Assembly: GCA_963691655.1 (NCBI GenBank)
Contig: OY829328.1
Span: forward strand, 15,578,704 to 15,642,703
Reading direction: 5' to 3'
DNA length: 64,000 nt
From: Toxonevra muliebris
Taxonomy: Eukaryota; Arthropoda; Insecta; Diptera; Pallopteridae
The position numbers and the translations under genes are program-made. Below, one piece after another: positions 35,001 to 47,814 of this stretch (position 1 is the stretch's first letter; every line of letters begins with the position of its first letter). The notes beneath the pieces were generated by a model. The model was not told the DNA's origin. It saw nothing but the letters and a program-made list of their open reading frames with translations, and did no database searches.

Positions 35001-38000
35001 AGCTCAGAATTCCTCGGGTTTATGCTCGATCGAATCGGAAAAAATCAAAAAATTAGAAATCTCAAATTTTCTACACTGCACCAAATTAATTGCGATTGCC
35101 AGCTCCTCTAAAAATAAAAATTGTCTAAGCTTTGTAAAAGCTTTTCACTTATTTGTTAGAAAAGCATTCTTGGCTGCTTTTGTAAAAATCTTATGGAATG
35201 TAAAGCAACAATGTTTGAAATGAAAAACAAAAACAATTTTAATTTAATTAAGTTATATACAAAATGAATTTTGTCTTGTACTGTCTTTGTATGTTAACTT
35301 TGGTTCTATGTATACCCAGTACAGAATCAAGAGTCAATTGGCAATTGGATTTATTTCTAGGACTAGTTGAAAATAATGATTGATTAGATCCTAACTTTTA
35401 TAAAAGTAATGGTCTGAGGGTTGAAATGATTTCTAACTGCTTCGAAGCTAATCCTATGGGTAATTATTCAATTGATTCCAACGGATAAAAATAATGCTTT
35501 TTGAAGTCGATTGACACTTTACGTTGTATGGGAAGTTTTTTACATGGGGAAGTATGGTAAGAAATTAATTTTCCTTACTGTGTTTGAAATAAAACTGGAT
35601 AAAATAGTATTATTTATATATAGAAGGAAGTATGTATTATTTTCATTTGCATATTTATTTTTAGTATTTGAAAGGAATTTTAAAATTACAATTTATTTAA
35701 AAACAAAAAAAAAATAAAATGCTTTTATTTGCAGATTTATTGTTTGTTAAAATATTATAAATCGAAAAGAAAAAGTACATTTAAACTTTAGAAATTTCAT
35801 GTAATAAGTTAATTTCACTGTGAAAATGAATTACAAGAAGATAAAATACTTTACATTTTTACTATTTTGTTTGAATTACAAAACAAAGAAAAAGAAAAAA
35901 ACAAAAGTTTAAAACAAAAAATTCGTTATATTCAAACGTAAATTTACAAGTGAAAAGATAAATATATATGTAAGTGTGTGTACGAGAGATGTGTGCAATA
36001 AAGAACAGCAGTAACGAAAAAATAACAACAGCTATTACATACAAAAAAAAAAAAAAAAAAAAAGAAACAAAAACAACAACCATAGTTAGAAAAAGGGAAA
36101 ATTTACGCCAAACAACCCCCTCGGGTATCAAAATTGTGAAATTTTCAACAGCATTCATCCCTCCCAATAGAGATATTTTCTTCATGGCAGGGTAGAATTG
36201 AATCTGCCAGTTACTGTAGTCGATGGCAGGCACAAATAAAAGCAACAGCAACAAGAAGAGTGAAAATATCAATTTTTAACACCCCAAAAGAAAAATAAAG
36301 CGAATCTCAAAAATTAAAGCAAGTTGTGTTGTTGCTCGATTGTGGATTTGACGCCAATGAACTAAAGATTGACATGAAATGTACTCCAGCAATATCAGGA
36401 GCAAGAACAGCAGCAGAAGCAGCAGCAAGAGGAAGAAGTGTAGGAACCTGAACAACAAACGGCAGGAGCAACAGCAGCAACAGCAGCAGCAGCAGCAGAA
36501 GAAGAAGAAAACTTGTATATGTGTTTTCCAATTATTAAAACATATAAAATACTCACACAAGCTGGCAACACTGAACACATACACATGCACATCACATGTG
36601 TATTACACGTGTGCTGGTGTGAGTGCCGGTGCGTGTGTGTGTGTGAGTGTACATCAATTGCCCTAAGAGTTGAGGCAAGTGTGCTTAAGAGCCAGAATCT
36701 TTTCGTCTTGTACACGTTCATCATGGAATTTTTGCCAATTTTGCATTTTGTAAATTAAAATCATATTGTGGCCAGTGTTGCCATTGTTGCTATTTACATA
36801 CACACGTATTTGTTGAACGTAGCGGAAGGATTATTTAATATTCAAACATACATCCATATGTGTATTTATGTGTGTTTATTTATACATGTGTGTGTGTGTG
36901 TTTTGGATATAAAAGTGAGGGATGAAATTAAACTGTGTGTAAATTTACGAGTAATAATTATTTGGAAATTAAGATAAAATTTTTATTGTCTGCTCTTGGG
37001 AAAGATAAAAACAAATTGTCTTGTTTATTATGTTTTTTTTTTTGTCTAACTTTCTAACTTTTTCGATGTAATGTTAAGTCATACTCTAATTCGTGTGGAG
37101 ATTATTATAGAATTAGCTTTATTTCATTTATTAGATTAGATTATTAAATAGGTATAGCTATATAAAACCGAATTATACCAGTAACTAAAGAATATTTCTT
37201 GATCAGGTACTGGGTAAGGTATCTGCAGGTTTCTTTGCTTAATATTTTAAGCATAATATTGCATAGTGCTGTACACTCTGCTGTGAAATGTATCGATGCT
37301 TCAGAGTGGCTACAGATTGATAGCTTTTATTTGTAGGCAGGTGCATTAAAGTGATAGTAATAGATCCTGTCATTCTTCTGTTATTTCCTCGGGTTTGGTT
37401 CAACAGGAATGCCAATGTTTTTCAAGAAAATTCAGGGAGAGATATTTTAGTGCAGATCATACTACTCTAATCTATTGAAATTCCATAACGAATCATTTAT
37501 TACGAGTAAATAAAAAATGGAGGAAGATCAAGGATCCAAACCTGTCTACAATAACAAAGCGTGCGGAAAAGACTAAGACTTGAGCAGCACTTGAACTTGG
37601 ATCTATGAATCAATAGGAAAATTACTGAGTTTCATATCAAAACCTTCTCGTATTAGTCCTGAATATCTTTTATCGTTTTATCTGTAGTGTAATATACATG
37701 TTGTGGTGCTCAGAGATGAATTAATGCTTCATATCTTATGGCTGTAGAGAAAAAACTCTAACAAAGTGAAATTTATTACTGAATATCAAATGTTAATTGC
37801 GTTTAATATAATTCCATAGAAACGACTTTAATATTGAAATTCAAAGTAACTGTGATAGCAAAAAAAAATCACAATAATACAATCACAGTGAAATATATCA
37901 ATATTGTAAAATTCTTTCACTATTAACTTTGAAAGCAAATAAAAGTTCATTCATTGCACACTAATGCATTTATATGAAAAATTCCAAAGTTGTTTTTACA

Positions 38001-39959
38001 AAGTCAGTCATTCATTCAGTCAGTCAGTTAGTTATCAAGTCTTGAATATGATGTGCAGTTTTCGTTGTGGTAACTGTGTGTGTGAGTGTATTTATGGGTG
38101 TACGCATCATGGCGCCATATGGTCGAGACAACTGCACTGGCAAAACTTCAACAATCCATGTCCAGTAAGGATGAAGTTGCTGGTGTTTATTCGGATGGTG
38201 TTGAGGGTGTATGGGTTAGCAAAGATATGCATACACAAACAAAATTACACATTCATGTATACATACACATATGCATAAAAACCACAAAAAGTGAGCACAA
38301 TGAAAATTAAGCTCACACAAGTACAAAAACAAATGCAAATTTTCTTTGCCACTTTATCAACAAATACTCGCAAAATGTTGCAGCAACATTTCACTATGCG
38401 GGACTGTATATGTTGTTGATAATACTAAGAATTCGATGAGTTGTCGAGGCAGCCTTCGTGCATATTATGATTTTACATAAGTAAAGCGAAAAGAGGAAAA
38501 AACAAAAATAGAAACAATATATAACGAACGCTTCAAACCGCGCTCAATCTCTAACCAAATACTCTATTATTGACATTACTAGCCAAGGGTGGTTGGTTTG
38601 TTTTCATGATGAGTCTTTCTCCACCTAGACCTCCTTAGTGCTTGCTCTGTGCTGTTCTGTTGTATAGCAAATGTCAGACAACATGTTTCATTACATGTAT
38701 ACGTGGATATGTATGTACAATGAGCTCGTAGTTAGTCCTGCAAGTGTTGTGTGAGTGTGTGTATGTGTGAGTTTGAAAATTTTGGAATTACGTTTTTCAT
38801 ATTATTAAAACAAGTTTGCACCATTTGCACCGCAGTCAAATAATAAGGGTGATTTTCGACTAGATGTTGTTAGTCCTGCTGCTGTTGCTTCTGTTAGAAG
38901 TTTGCTCGATTTATACTATACACATACATATATATACATACATCCATATATACACACGCGTATGCATAATGAACTTCACAGGCAACGTGAAAAATGTTTG
39001 CTCATCTCATCGACTGATGACTCATTCAGGTGCATGCATGTACATAAGTATTTACTTGTAACGTTGACGGTGTATAATATGAGACTATGGCAAGCAGAGC
39101 AGAGGGGAGCAAGCATGCCAACATATTCCAATGTAATCATTATATTACTTAAGTCTAAAAATACGAGCCAGCAACATTCTCAGCGTGTGTAAATAGGAAT
39201 ACAGTTTTACGTTTAGGTACTTACTTTCTGGGTAGGTTTTCAATATTGTTGGCATTTTTCTTTTCTGTTTTTGTTTTTCTTTTTGTTTTTTTATGTTTTA
39301 TGATAATGACGACTCTTACAAAGTTACTCACCGGCTACTACTACTACGGAAAATTATTTGCTATGTGTAGCAAAACACCTCATTGACGCTGTAGCGAGGT
39401 GCTAAAAGGGAGCTTTGGGGTTTCACGTATACGAATATGTCTGAATTAAATTCAGTTTTGTTGTGTGATTTTGTTTTTTTTTTTTTGGTTGCGTTGCTCA
39501 TGCGTCGTTTCATTTCATCCCCCTTGGTAAGGATGAACGTATTTTTAATGGATTTTGGAGCCGGTTGTATAGTACCGGTATTCAAACGTGTAATGTTTAC
39601 GTTTAGTGATTTCCTTTATTATATTTCTGTTTTCCTTTCGTGCATGTATGAGAGCAGCAAAAATACACTGCAAGAAATTATATTGTGTTTAGTTTTGTCG
39701 AGAAATTTAGATAAAGATTGTTTGGTTGACTAAGGGCAGCAAACTCTCTGTGTTTTGCCAAATACATAGCACATGCTAAAGAGCTATGAAGAACTCAGCG
39801 GTTGCCAAAGGAATTCAAATGCAATAGGAAATAAATAGAGGTAATAGCTTAAACAAAATTACTTTTTTGGGATGACGAGTGGATCATTTTTTGGAAGAAA
39901 ACACTGTTGTCACCAATGCTCCCATAGATTGCTTTATCATAATTCTTTTTACGAGAAGT
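35001..39959. other. Non-coding stretch rich in simple repeats
   Basis: A21 run at 36043-36063, CAG/GAA/CAA mixed repeats at about 36390-36510, CA/TG tracts at 36590-36660 and 36850-36900, TATG/ACAT tracts at 38920-38960. Open frames over these tracts (poly-Leu, poly-Gln, His/Tyr-rich) occur on both strands and are compositional. No splice-supported exon was identified. Confidence 0.45.
36385..36512. repeat. CAG/GAA trinucleotide repeat block
   Basis: Interrupted AGCAGCAG, GAAGAAG and CAACAG units, ending in a GAAGAAGAAGAAAA run. Reads as poly-Gln/Lys on one strand and poly-Leu on the other, with no exon context. Confidence 0.8.
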
Positions 39960-39963
39960 GTAA

Positions 39964-40454
39964 CCCTTTCACGAGCAAGGGACATATATGTCCCAAATTG
40001 ATATCACAATGCTTTGAGTTATTTTGACCGTATTTTGTTTTCATTTGTGTATGGTATCACTTATTATGATCCAATTCTGCATTTCCTTTTTAAATAATCA
40101 AAAAAAAGTTCAACTTTAAATTTTATTCGTAGTTGAAGTTAGCTTTTCTGCGCTTTTAAAATAGCTGCAGAATCTATAATTTTTATATTTTTGAATTCAG
40201 CGTATTTTTGTATTTAGTTTTAATAAAACCGATACTATTTGTCATAAACTGAAATTTGAAATAAACTGCAATAACTACCACTCTTGACGCACATAAGAAC
40301 ACATATGCCACAAAATAAATTCATTTGTTTAAATGAGATATATTTTTTCAATTTCACAGTTTGAAAATTAATTTTTCTAGTTTCATCAAATGTAACTTAA
40401 AAATTAAAAAAAAAATGTTAAAATGTCGCCACAGTTCTTACGATTGTGAAAGGG
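39964..40454. mobile_element. piggyBac-like MITE, 491 bp
   Basis: Left: GTAA (39960-39963, TTAA with one change) then CCCTTTCACGA. Right: TCGTAAGAACTG complement reading CCCTTTCACAATCG, then TTAA (40455-40458). CCC starts with TTAA flanks are the piggyBac pattern. A palindromic GGGACATATATGTCCC sits just inside the left end. AT-rich interior, no transposase. Confidence 0.65.
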
Positions 40455-40458
40455 TTAA

Positions 40459-40907
40459 GGTCACGGTAGTGAGTTTATGGAAAGCGATGGGATAGCTTAT
40501 TATTTTGAGTCTGAAGCAAAGTTGTTCATTATGAAAAGTTTAAACTGTTTTGCTTTCGCACAAACCTTCAACATTTTCTATGTACCCCTCTTTTAAAATG
40601 TTTTTTTGCACAAATTTTTCAAAAATGTTTTATAGGAAGAAAAAAGCCGAGAATCATTAATTGTTATGCTTTATTCATTGAACTGTCTTAAACAAACATT
40701 TTTCCCATAAAAATGTGAAGGGCTCAGCCTAGCCCTCAAAATCACCTCGTTTCCATCGTTAGAACTATTTCTAGAGAGTTTTATACTAAAAGCCTTAAGG
40801 TAGGGTTTAGAGAGGGTTGATGTAAAAACAAAAAAACTCTAAATTTTCATAAAGAAAATCTTTACTTCAGACGTCAAGGTTATAGGGCTAGAAAATAATA
40901 AACTTAC
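40459..40907. other. Non-coding AT-rich stretch
   Basis: Nothing supported apart from flanking the candidate minus-strand exon; includes the GTAAGTTTATT donor-like sequence at 40907 (minus). Confidence 0.35.
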
Positions 40908-41075
40908 CCAACGATTTTTATCAATTTACCATTATGGTCTTGAACTCCTTGTGAAAACAAATTATGATGTAGCAATATATTTCCGTCTTTGGCGGTACTA
41001 ATCAGGACAATGTCTTTTTTGTTAAAATCATCAACAGATTGTGGCGAAGAACAATAATTATAATTGCTTGTGAAG
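40908..41075 (-). CDS. Candidate internal coding exon, unrecognised
   Basis: The minus strand shows an acceptor-like CTTTAACTTCACTTTTGGCT + TTAG, then 168 open bases, then a donor GTTGG|GTAAGTTTATT. The encoded segment has globular-protein composition (KKDIVLISTAKDGNILLHHN, QGVQDHNGKLIKIVG), unlike the low-complexity frames elsewhere. The same frame extends upstream to an ATG at 41143 with a hydrophobic run, an alternative start. I do not recognise the protein. It could be an exon of a gene nested in a plus-strand intron, or a decayed transposon exon. Confidence 0.25.
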
Positions 41076-41143
41076 CTAAAGCCAAAAGTGAAGTTAAAGC
41101 CAAAGACAGTCAGAAACATATAGAGGTTATCAGAGTCGGTCAT

Positions 41144-41404
41144 AGAAAATCAGAGGTAGTCGAAGGACCCTGAGATAAAATGAGGCAGTTCAGAGGGAGC
41201 AGAAAGGAATCAAAGGCTTTAATCGGTGGAAATTAACCGTCAATTATCACTAAGCGGCAATTCAAATCCACTGTACTGTTTTAAGGGGTTACGTTAATGC
41301 AATGGCTGGATTCAAAGCAGAATCTCCCAGGTGTGCTTGCAATGTAAAATAAGAAAAATTATAACACGCAGATTTTAGATTTTATATCAAAGTATAAGGT
41401 TTTA
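41144..41404. other. Non-coding stretch
   Basis: No supportable feature. The sequence CAGAGTCGGTCATAGAAAATC and neighbours show short internal similarity (CAGAG...GT) but no clear repeat. Confidence 0.3.
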
Positions 41405-41408
41405 TTAA

Positions 41409-41684
41409 CCCGTCGTCAATGAATAAAATTTATGTTACACTGTCAATGAACTGGGTGTGCAACACCCGAGAAACAATAAGTCCTTAAAATAAAACTAGAT
41501 TTTTTTTAAGTTTTCTTTTTTAATTTCCAAAAAATATTTTAAGTGCAAACAAAAAAATAATATAAAAATATTATTCCCCTCTTCTTAAATATATTTTTTT
41601 GAAACAAAAAGATAAGATCAAAAAATTTTATCTAAAATCACTGCACAGCTTGGGTGTAATACACCCATGTTCATTGACACCGGG
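41409..41684. mobile_element. piggyBac-like MITE, 276 bp
   Basis: TTAA (41405-41408), CCCGTCGTCAATGAA ... TTCATTGACACCGGG, then CTAA (41685-41688, one change from TTAA). The TIRs match at about 13 of 15 positions. Inside each end is a second inverted motif, CAATGAACTGGGTGT / ACACCCATGTTCATTG, containing small GGGTGT...ACACCC hairpins. Confidence 0.7.
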
Positions 41685-41688
41685 CTAA

Positions 41689-43679
41689 GTAGGTATGCTT
41701 ACGTGTTCCCTTGGTGGTAGAAGTATCAGAAGTGATGTCAAAAAAGACATAAGCTAGCATCATAGAACCGATGCAATGAATAGCTTTTCTAACAATTATT
41801 TCTTACGAAAAGCGAACAGTTATATTCGAATAAAATATAACAGATACATTGAAGGAAGGAATATGTCTTAAACAGGTTATGTACTTTGGGTCAGAAACTT
41901 TCGAGTATATTCCCTCAAAATTTCATTAACATCGGAGCTCTAGAACTTAAGCTACGGCGTTACCTGTGGAGTGTAGCGCGTTACCTCTGAAACATTAAAC
42001 GCGATTATCTCGACGTCGTTTTTTCGTATCGTAATTTCCTAAAAAACAACTTACTGATCAATCTAATAGCTAGATCGTATTTGAAAGAATTTTTATTTAG
42101 ACAAAAATTTCTATTTTTCCGGCCGGAAAACTAAATTTTTGGAACATCGATAATCTATTTTTTTTTCCTTCATTAGGCTTTGTACTGTACCCTACGAATG
42201 TGCGTCTTATTTTTTGAATGGTTAAGACCATTTCAGGGAACTCTAGCTCTTTATATCACTCACTTTTTCAGCTTAATTTATATCCAAAATTTCTCTGTGA
42301 AGTTTTATGTTTGTTTTTTGTTTTTTTTTTTGCTTTATCTTCTCGGTGTACCTCGGTGTAATAATATTTGCGTGTGATTTCAGCGACTACTATACAAAAA
42401 AAAACTACAAACATAACAACAACAACAACACTACGACGACAGGATCTTGTTGCACGAATTCCCCACAAGCGATTTCGATTCGAATGTGACGTGATGTGTT
42501 AACTTTTTTCTCGTCCCTTGGTATCCTCAAGCAGACTGAGGTTTTATGTTTTTGTATATACGAAATGGAATCACCCACCCAAGAGGTAAAAACCTTGCAG
42601 CCATTACTATAGCAGAAACAGGCAGCCGCAAAAGTAGAAGGAACGCAGACTTGTATTCGTTTGTGTCTGTGATGTGATGTGCCTGATAAAAATCAATAAT
42701 TTTGTCCCTTTTCAACAAAATACGAGTAAATATATATTTATGTTGCTGGGATTTTCGGCATATGCGATGGATGCAATGCACACAGTGACGAAAAAAAAAC
42801 CAAAATCTCACACACACACACACAAACAAATTATATTCAGCAAGACAAACAGAAATATGCAAAGAAACACACTTGGAGTTGTATATTGTCGAAAAATTGC
42901 ATTAAAATATATATGTGTACCGTCAGATACTTTCGCGAACTACAGTACTCATATACCACTACAACTACAAATCAAACAACGCATGTATGCGAGAGAGCGA
43001 GCGAAAAATATGTGGAAAATGCCACATGGCAATGAGGGTCAATGAACAAAACTACTACACAAATACAAATACACAAACATGAGTACACAAACGCAAATAT
43101 ACACACACAAGCTCAAACACATGTTGTATTCCATTACAGCTGCCTCTATTTATTCTTGTTGTTGCAAGGACTTCCTTGTGTACTTTTTGACTTGCTACAC
43201 AATTTTGCCACCCCCTCTTTTTTTATCATTATTATTTTTCAAAAAGCATTCGCATTTTGCATTTTACTTTCCATTTTTGGGATTGGGCTCATTTATATTA
43301 TTTTATTTAAGGTTTTCCGGTTCAAGTGTGCACCCAAAGCGAGCAGCCCGAAAAGGACATTTGCTCAATTTGATAATAAAGGTGAAAGTAGTTTTGATGA
43401 TTCATGGGGTTATTTACTTTTTATGTATTTTATATGAATTCAAGCGTGCATCGTATTATGTTGATAGGATTTTAATAAATATACGAGAATGATATTTGAC
43501 ATTTTTTTCTTTTTTTAGTATATTATATACGTGTTATATAAATATATATTTTATGTACGAGAATAATGTGCTAATGTGTATCGTTTGTACGTAGGATTTA
43601 TTTAATAATGTTTTCATTTTACTGAAGAAAAGCATGACGGTTCAAATTTCTATAGTTTAAGTCTAAAAAATGTTGATTT
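41689..43679. other. Non-coding stretch, microsatellite-rich
   Basis: CA tracts at 42810-42825 and 43060-43110, CAA tracts at 42410-42430. Frames of 110-137 codons over 42674-43492 are rich in Thr/His/Lys or hydrophobic residues, shift between strands, and have no splice or family support. Confidence 0.4.
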
Positions 43680-43900
43680 TATCAATTTGAGTTAATGGAA
43701 TGGGCACGACCCACGTTTTTTGTTTTAAATCATGCAATTATTTTCATATCTACTAATATTCACAACTACAAATTTTCAAGACAATCTGTATGGGGTTAAG
43801 AATCTGTATGAGATTATAAATCTCTATTTTAATACTTTTTATTTTAAACTTTTTAGTACTTTTTAAAAATGTGATATAATAATTTTTTTTTTTATTTAAA
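43680..43900 (+). repeat. Dispersed repeat X, partial copy X3
   Basis: Matches the 3' part of the copy at 47815-48300: ACGTTTTTTGTTTTAAATCAT, TACTAATATTCACAACTAC, AAGACAATCTGTATGGG and TACTTTTTAAAAATGTGATA. Diverged and lacking the 5' half. Confidence 0.65.
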
Positions 43901-44343
43901 TTATTTATAACTTATAATAACTTCTAAAATAATGTTTCTAAATTATATGGCTACAGAGAAATTTTTTCGCTCATGATTTTATTTAAGAGTATGTATGTTT
44001 TGCTGAAAAGTTGGCCACCTCATTTTCTAGGGGTAGACCAATTACTAAATATTGCACGCTTTAAAATATAGTGTTGTAAAATGTTTTACTGAAAACATAT
44101 AGAAAGCTTTAAAAATTTTCAAAACTGGATCACAGGTTCTAAAGCCTGTGCAAAACGAGTTAAATTACCTGCAACAACACTTTTTAATTGTGAATTAGTT
44201 TTTCAATGCTTGTGGTTGCGGTGGCGCACAATAAAACAAAAGTGTGAAAAAATAAAATTAAAAAAAATTAAATAAAAATAAAATATTAATATAAAATAAA
44301 AATGTTTAACTATTTAACTGTATTAGAAGTGAATTAAATATAG
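43901..44343. other. Non-coding AT-rich stretch
   Basis: A/T homopolymers and AAATTAAAA tracts; nothing supportable. It may include the 5' truncation junction of the LINE beginning near 44344. Confidence 0.35.
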
Positions 44344-45099
44344 AAAGTTGCAAATAATGGACTTCTTTTATTAATCCTTGCTAATTCCCCATTAAATCGA
44401 GTTAAGGTAATTAAAGACCTTGGAGTAATTTTTGATTCAAAATTCACTTTCATATCTCATCTGCACTATATCATTCCTAAGGGGTACTCATTATTAGCTT
44501 TCGTTCGTCGAAATAGTGTAAATTTTACAGATCCATATACATTGAAATCGTTGTACACTTCTTTAGTTCGCTCGAAGTTGGAATATGCTTCCTTTATTTG
44601 GAATCCATTCTATTCCTCCCATACTCTACGAATTGAACGAATTCAAAAATCATTCGTAAGATTTGCGTTACGGAAACTAAAATTTTCCGATCCGGTTCCT
44701 TCATACAAAGCTCGCTGTGATCTCATAAGTTTAAAATCTTTGGAGAGTAGGAGATCAGTCTTATCTGTTCTATATATTTCGGATATTGTAATGGGTAGGG
44801 TTAACTGTTCAGATCTTTTGCAATTAATTAGCTTCAATGTACCTATTAGATCGCTGCGGCACTCTGATTTCTTTCGCTTAGGTATTTGTCGTACTAATTA
44901 CGCTTTTAATTCACCTATAAATCGAGCCTGTCGTTTGTATAACTCTTTATCGATGAAGGATAATATTGATATTGTTGGTTTAAAGCAAGTATTGAAGTCA
45001 ATTTTAAATAATTTGTTATAATTATATAATATATGTATATATTTTAATAGTCTGTAAGAACCTTTGTTTGTTCATTGAAAATAAATAAATAAATAATAG
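44344..45099 (+). pseudogene. 5'-truncated Jockey-superfamily-like LINE, 3' end
   Basis: A frame is open from 44344 to TAA 45019-45021, about 225 codons. It begins in the RT thumb region (VKVIKDLGVIFDSKFTFISH) and runs through FTDPYTLKSLYTSLVRSKLE and YASFIWNPFYSSHTLRIERI to the C-terminus ...LKSILNNLL. It lacks the RT catalytic motifs, endonuclease and ORF1, which is normal 5' truncation by incomplete reverse transcription. A ~60-base 3' UTR leads to a terminal AATAAATAAATAAATAAT tail (45081-45098), as expected for target-primed insertion. No internal stop interrupts the frame, so the insertion seems fairly recent. It is related to the fragment at 34685-35000. Confidence 0.85.
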
Positions 45100-45339
45100 G
45101 AATTAATTTTTCCGCGGCCATTTCGTTCTGCGTTGTTGAGAATATTCTTTGTAAATACGCCAAACTTAATTTTTAGAAGGGGACTCCACACCTACCTAAA
45201 AAATTTTTTTATGAATGAAATTATTTGCGTTTGTATGTATATCATATTACTAATTATTATTACTTAAATAAAAATATATAAATAAAAAAAGATTTCTTTA
45301 TTGTGTTTTATTTACCATTTTAAATGGTTAATTTTACGT

Positions 45340-45650
45340 TAAGTTAATATTAAATTTACATTTCGTAATATCAGTTATATATTGTTGTCAAGTTAATTCA
45401 AAATTATTGTCATATCAATTCTATATTATTGTCATATCAATTTTACATTAATTTTGCTTTAATGTTACATTTTGTCATATCCTTTTGACATTTTAAATAT
45501 CAATATTACATTAAAAAAATGTGTTTATTTTACATCTTTAATGTCAAAATTACATTGTTTCTCTACACTTATACATTTTTCACGTTCAATTCAATAATGT
45601 TAAAATTACATTTCGTAATGTCAATTTTGATAGTTTTTCATGTTGGCTGA
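45340..45650. repeat. Degenerate TATTATTGTCATATCAATT repeat
   Basis: Imperfect ~22-26 base units (ATTATTGTCATATCAATT, TTACATTTTGTCATATC) bracketed by related phrases ACATTTCGTAATATCAGT (45359) and ACATTTCGTAATGTCAAT (45609). Very AT-rich. A T-run followed by GAGTGTAG at 45702-45716 resembles a MITE end. Confidence 0.55.
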
Positions 45651-47814
45651 ATATTGTAAACAAAAAATGTTATTTTTACAGCTGTTTCATGTACTTTTTT
45701 TTTTTGAGTGTAGAATCTACAAATATTAAAGAAGTTTCACAAATACTTTAACCCAATGTTTTTGATTTGACTTATATCCCTTCACGAAGCTTAAAAATTT
45801 TATAGCCAAAAAGAGATTTGGGTCTAGGAAGGAAAGGTCTCTGAATGAAATTACTTTCAAGTAGTTAAACTTATGCAATCCCTGCAATTTTTGGGGGTTC
45901 TATAGTACGTCTGGTAAAAAATTTAAAGAAAAATTATTTTGCTTTACATTGTCAAGTTTCAGTTTAAATTTCCGTTTTTTACATAAGCTTGGGTTGCGTT
46001 AATCTTTGGAATTGAATATGCATGTATGAAATTTTGGCGGTTCACTGTAGTTTTTTGCTGTAGGTTGCGTATGAGTCATCAGCTTTACTCGCATGCAATA
46101 AAACTAAGTAAGTTTTTCTGCTTGTCTATGAATAACGAATTAAAAATCCAAATACAAAAGGAAAAGCAACAAAAGCAAAGGGAAAACTTTCTGTATAAAT
46201 AATTTATTATAGCGGCACATGCAACATTCATATTTATATCCTTTAAAGACCAAGCGCAAGAAAACAAAAAATAATGAAAATAAATAAATAAATGCAGAAA
46301 AGAGGCGTCATAGATGTAGTACAGAGAAGAAGAAGTGGAAATGTAAAGTGTATACTGTACACATACTTGAGGCTATGGAAAAGTCAACATTTGCTGCAAG
46401 GCTTCTTTGTCTGTAAAGAGAAAAAAAAACAACAGCAAGAAGCAAAAACGCCATTAGGGGTGATTAAACTTTGATGTTGGTTTTATTGTTGTTATTGTTG
46501 TAATTGCTATTAAAAAGAATCCAATTGAAAAACTAAGTGAGTGGTGAAGAATAATAAGAAATATAAGAACACAAAAATATAAAATACTAGAATGTGGAAG
46601 AAAATAAAGAACAGCTGTCCATTAAAAGCGAAATGGGCTCATAATAGCGGGGGGTGGTGACCCAAACACATACATGCACATTCAAAATTATTTGAATGCA
46701 TGTAAACACAAGTTTTGATTTATATCCTAGTATACTTCATAATAATTCTATTATCGAAACAACTTGAAAAACAGACAACCTTTTACTTTTTAACTTATTA
46801 ATTTAATCACGTTGTTAGCAAGTTTAATAGCATCATAGTAACAGCAAAATGCAAAGGCAAAAGCAAAAGCCTTTTTAATTAGTTTACTCATTAAAATGCA
46901 CACATACTTGTAAACATTTATATAATATAATTATGTATGTTTATGTGTTCTGGCACACTGTAATACACCAGTCAGTATATGTACACTTTGAATATATTTT
47001 ATAAGCTTACACATATGTACACATATAATTCTATGTCAATTTTAGCACAAGAGGCAAGGATTACTGAATAGTGCATAATGATAATGTAGTAAATCTCTTT
47101 TAAGGATTGTAACTCTCTGTCTGTTTTGTTGTCTATCTGCCTGTTTGTTTAATATAACTGTTGTGTGTCATGCATAATTTTCTACCGATTCGGAATGTTT
47201 GGTATTTCGATGTCAGTCATTATGCAGTTCCACAAATTTATTAGTAATTAGCTTATGCAGGTTTTATACCATAAATTAATCTTCTCAAAGGAAATTGAGA
47301 GTTAGCTTATTTTAAGTTCTATTTTAAATTTATTAGATAATGCTGCTAATATGAATTTTGTAGTGTTTGATTGTTTTAAAACACTTGTGGGAATTGATAC
47401 TTAAAGCCGACGACAACGACAAGAAACCCTCGCTTTTTTTTGCTGTTCATTAGTTTATTCAACTTTGCAACAAATTTGAGCAACTCAAGGTTAAATTACT
47501 TTTAAATTTGCAAAATAATAAGAATAAGTTAATGTTTAATTATTATTATTATTATTATTATTTATTTATTTATTAAATTGATTTTATAGAATAGACCTAA
47601 AGTTAGGCTCTAACTACAAAGTCTTAGCCATTCCTGGTCATGAAAACATTAAAATTTATTACCTGAATGAGAAGAGAACATATTTAGGTTGCTTAAAAAA
47701 TTGGTCAAAAATGTTTTTAAGTTATAGTAACTGACTTGTCCTTTGGCAAGGAGCACACTCATTTTGTGTTTATTGAGTCGTTTCAAAGTCGTTGCTACGC
47801 TTTTATCAATAACA
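45651..47814. other. Non-coding AT-rich stretch
   Basis: No gene supported. An (ATT)n/(ATTT)n microsatellite lies at about 47538-47575. Confidence 0.4.

Noticed and set aside
36276..36758. Overlapping frames of 74-109 codons with poly-Leu or poly-Gln
   Set aside because: Both strands are open because of the CAG/GAA trinucleotide block; there is no gene context.
38864..39061. Open frame starting with a poly-Leu signal-peptide-like run
   Set aside because: The Leu run comes from CTG/TTG repeats and the rest is a TACACATA microsatellite translation; no splice or family support.
42527..43492. Frames of 111-137 codons on both strands
   Set aside because: CA-repeat and T-rich translations, mutually overlapping, with no conserved motif.
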